Origin: Spisula solida
Lineage: Eukaryota > Mollusca > Bivalvia > Venerida > Mactridae
Direction of reading: 5' to 3'
NCBI GenBank assembly: GCA_947247005.1
Contig: OX365949.1
Location: 17,177,130 to 17,241,129 of the forward strand
Length of the DNA stretch: 64,000 bases
Part shown: in pieces, positions 63,673 through 64,000 of the stretch
Numbering within the stretch: position 1 is the first letter of the stretch
Layout of the letters: each line of letters opens with the position of its first letter
Notes under the pieces: generated by a model
Seen by the model: the letters and a program-made list of their open reading frames with translations, nothing else
What the model was told of the DNA's origin: nothing
The model's database searches: none
Position numbers and translations under genes: made by a program

Positions 63673-64000
63673 CAGGTATACACAGGTTTTGTTTATAACT
63701 ATAGTACTTATTACAATAATATGCTGATACGTTTTACTCAAAGTGCAAAACTCATACGTATACATTTGTACTTCACCTAAATAAGTATGGAGGTAACTTG
63801 TGAGAATGTACATGTACGCCTGCGTGAATACTACATTTGCAGTGTAGCAATTCCACGTCACTTTTACATCACTAAAGGCTACAGGTCCAAGACGAAATTT
63901 GCTTCACTTCGAAAACAAAAATTACCGTAAATATTTATTTCTTCATAGATTTCTATGAAATACGCCCCGCACTAAGGGGAAATAATTTGCTTTCTACGAA

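Overview
This is a window of animal nuclear DNA. It is AT-rich, dense in small transposons and tandem repeats, and its genes are split by introns with GT-AG borders. By reading exons in phase I could assemble two complete genes and one partial gene. (1) Minus strand, 33649 to 22690: a complete seven-exon T-box gene, orthologous to Tbx20, 434 codons. (2) Plus strand, 51355 to 60964: a complete eight-exon imidazolonepropionase gene (AMDHD1), 441 codons. (3) Minus strand, 3049 to the left window edge: the first four coding exons of a secreted zona-pellucida (ZP) domain protein that runs off the window. A T-box heart/neural regulator, a histidine-catabolism enzyme and a ZP protein together mean a metazoan. 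Base composition, the small foldback transposons and the tRNA-headed SINEs suggest a lophotrochozoan, probably a bivalve mollusc. That last step is inference, not proof.

Layout. 1-5.2 kb: ZP gene, with a candidate promoter and 5' untranslated exon near 5.05-5.2 kb; its introns and flanks hold a LINE relic, a 530-bp palindromic element and two small terminal-inverted-repeat (TIR) elements. 5.3-9.4 kb: a 39-bp tandem repeat, one unassigned reading frame and a SINE. 9472-13053: a 3.6-kb foldback-type transposon with long inverted arms built of 76-bp subrepeats and flanked by an identical 9-bp target duplication; this is the most striking object here. 13.1-22.1 kb: intergenic, with palindromic elements, a SINE, a 43-bp tandem repeat and a second copy of the 530-bp element. 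22.2-34.1 kb: tbx20 and its promoter. 34.1-51.3 kb: about 17.7 kb between the divergent tbx20 and AMDHD1 starts, holding only repeats, a Tc1/mariner relic and a perfect 147-bp hairpin close to AMDHD1. 51.35-61.1 kb: AMDHD1, whose introns carry tandem repeats, SINEs and TIR elements. 61.1-64 kb: intergenic, with an 830-bp TIR element.

The three genes do not form a functional unit. Tbx20 is a developmental transcription factor, AMDHD1 a cytosolic enzyme of histidine breakdown and the ZP protein an extracellular matrix or membrane protein. Tbx20 and AMDHD1 lie head to head, but far enough apart that a shared promoter is unlikely. No intact tRNA, rRNA or CRISPR locus was found.
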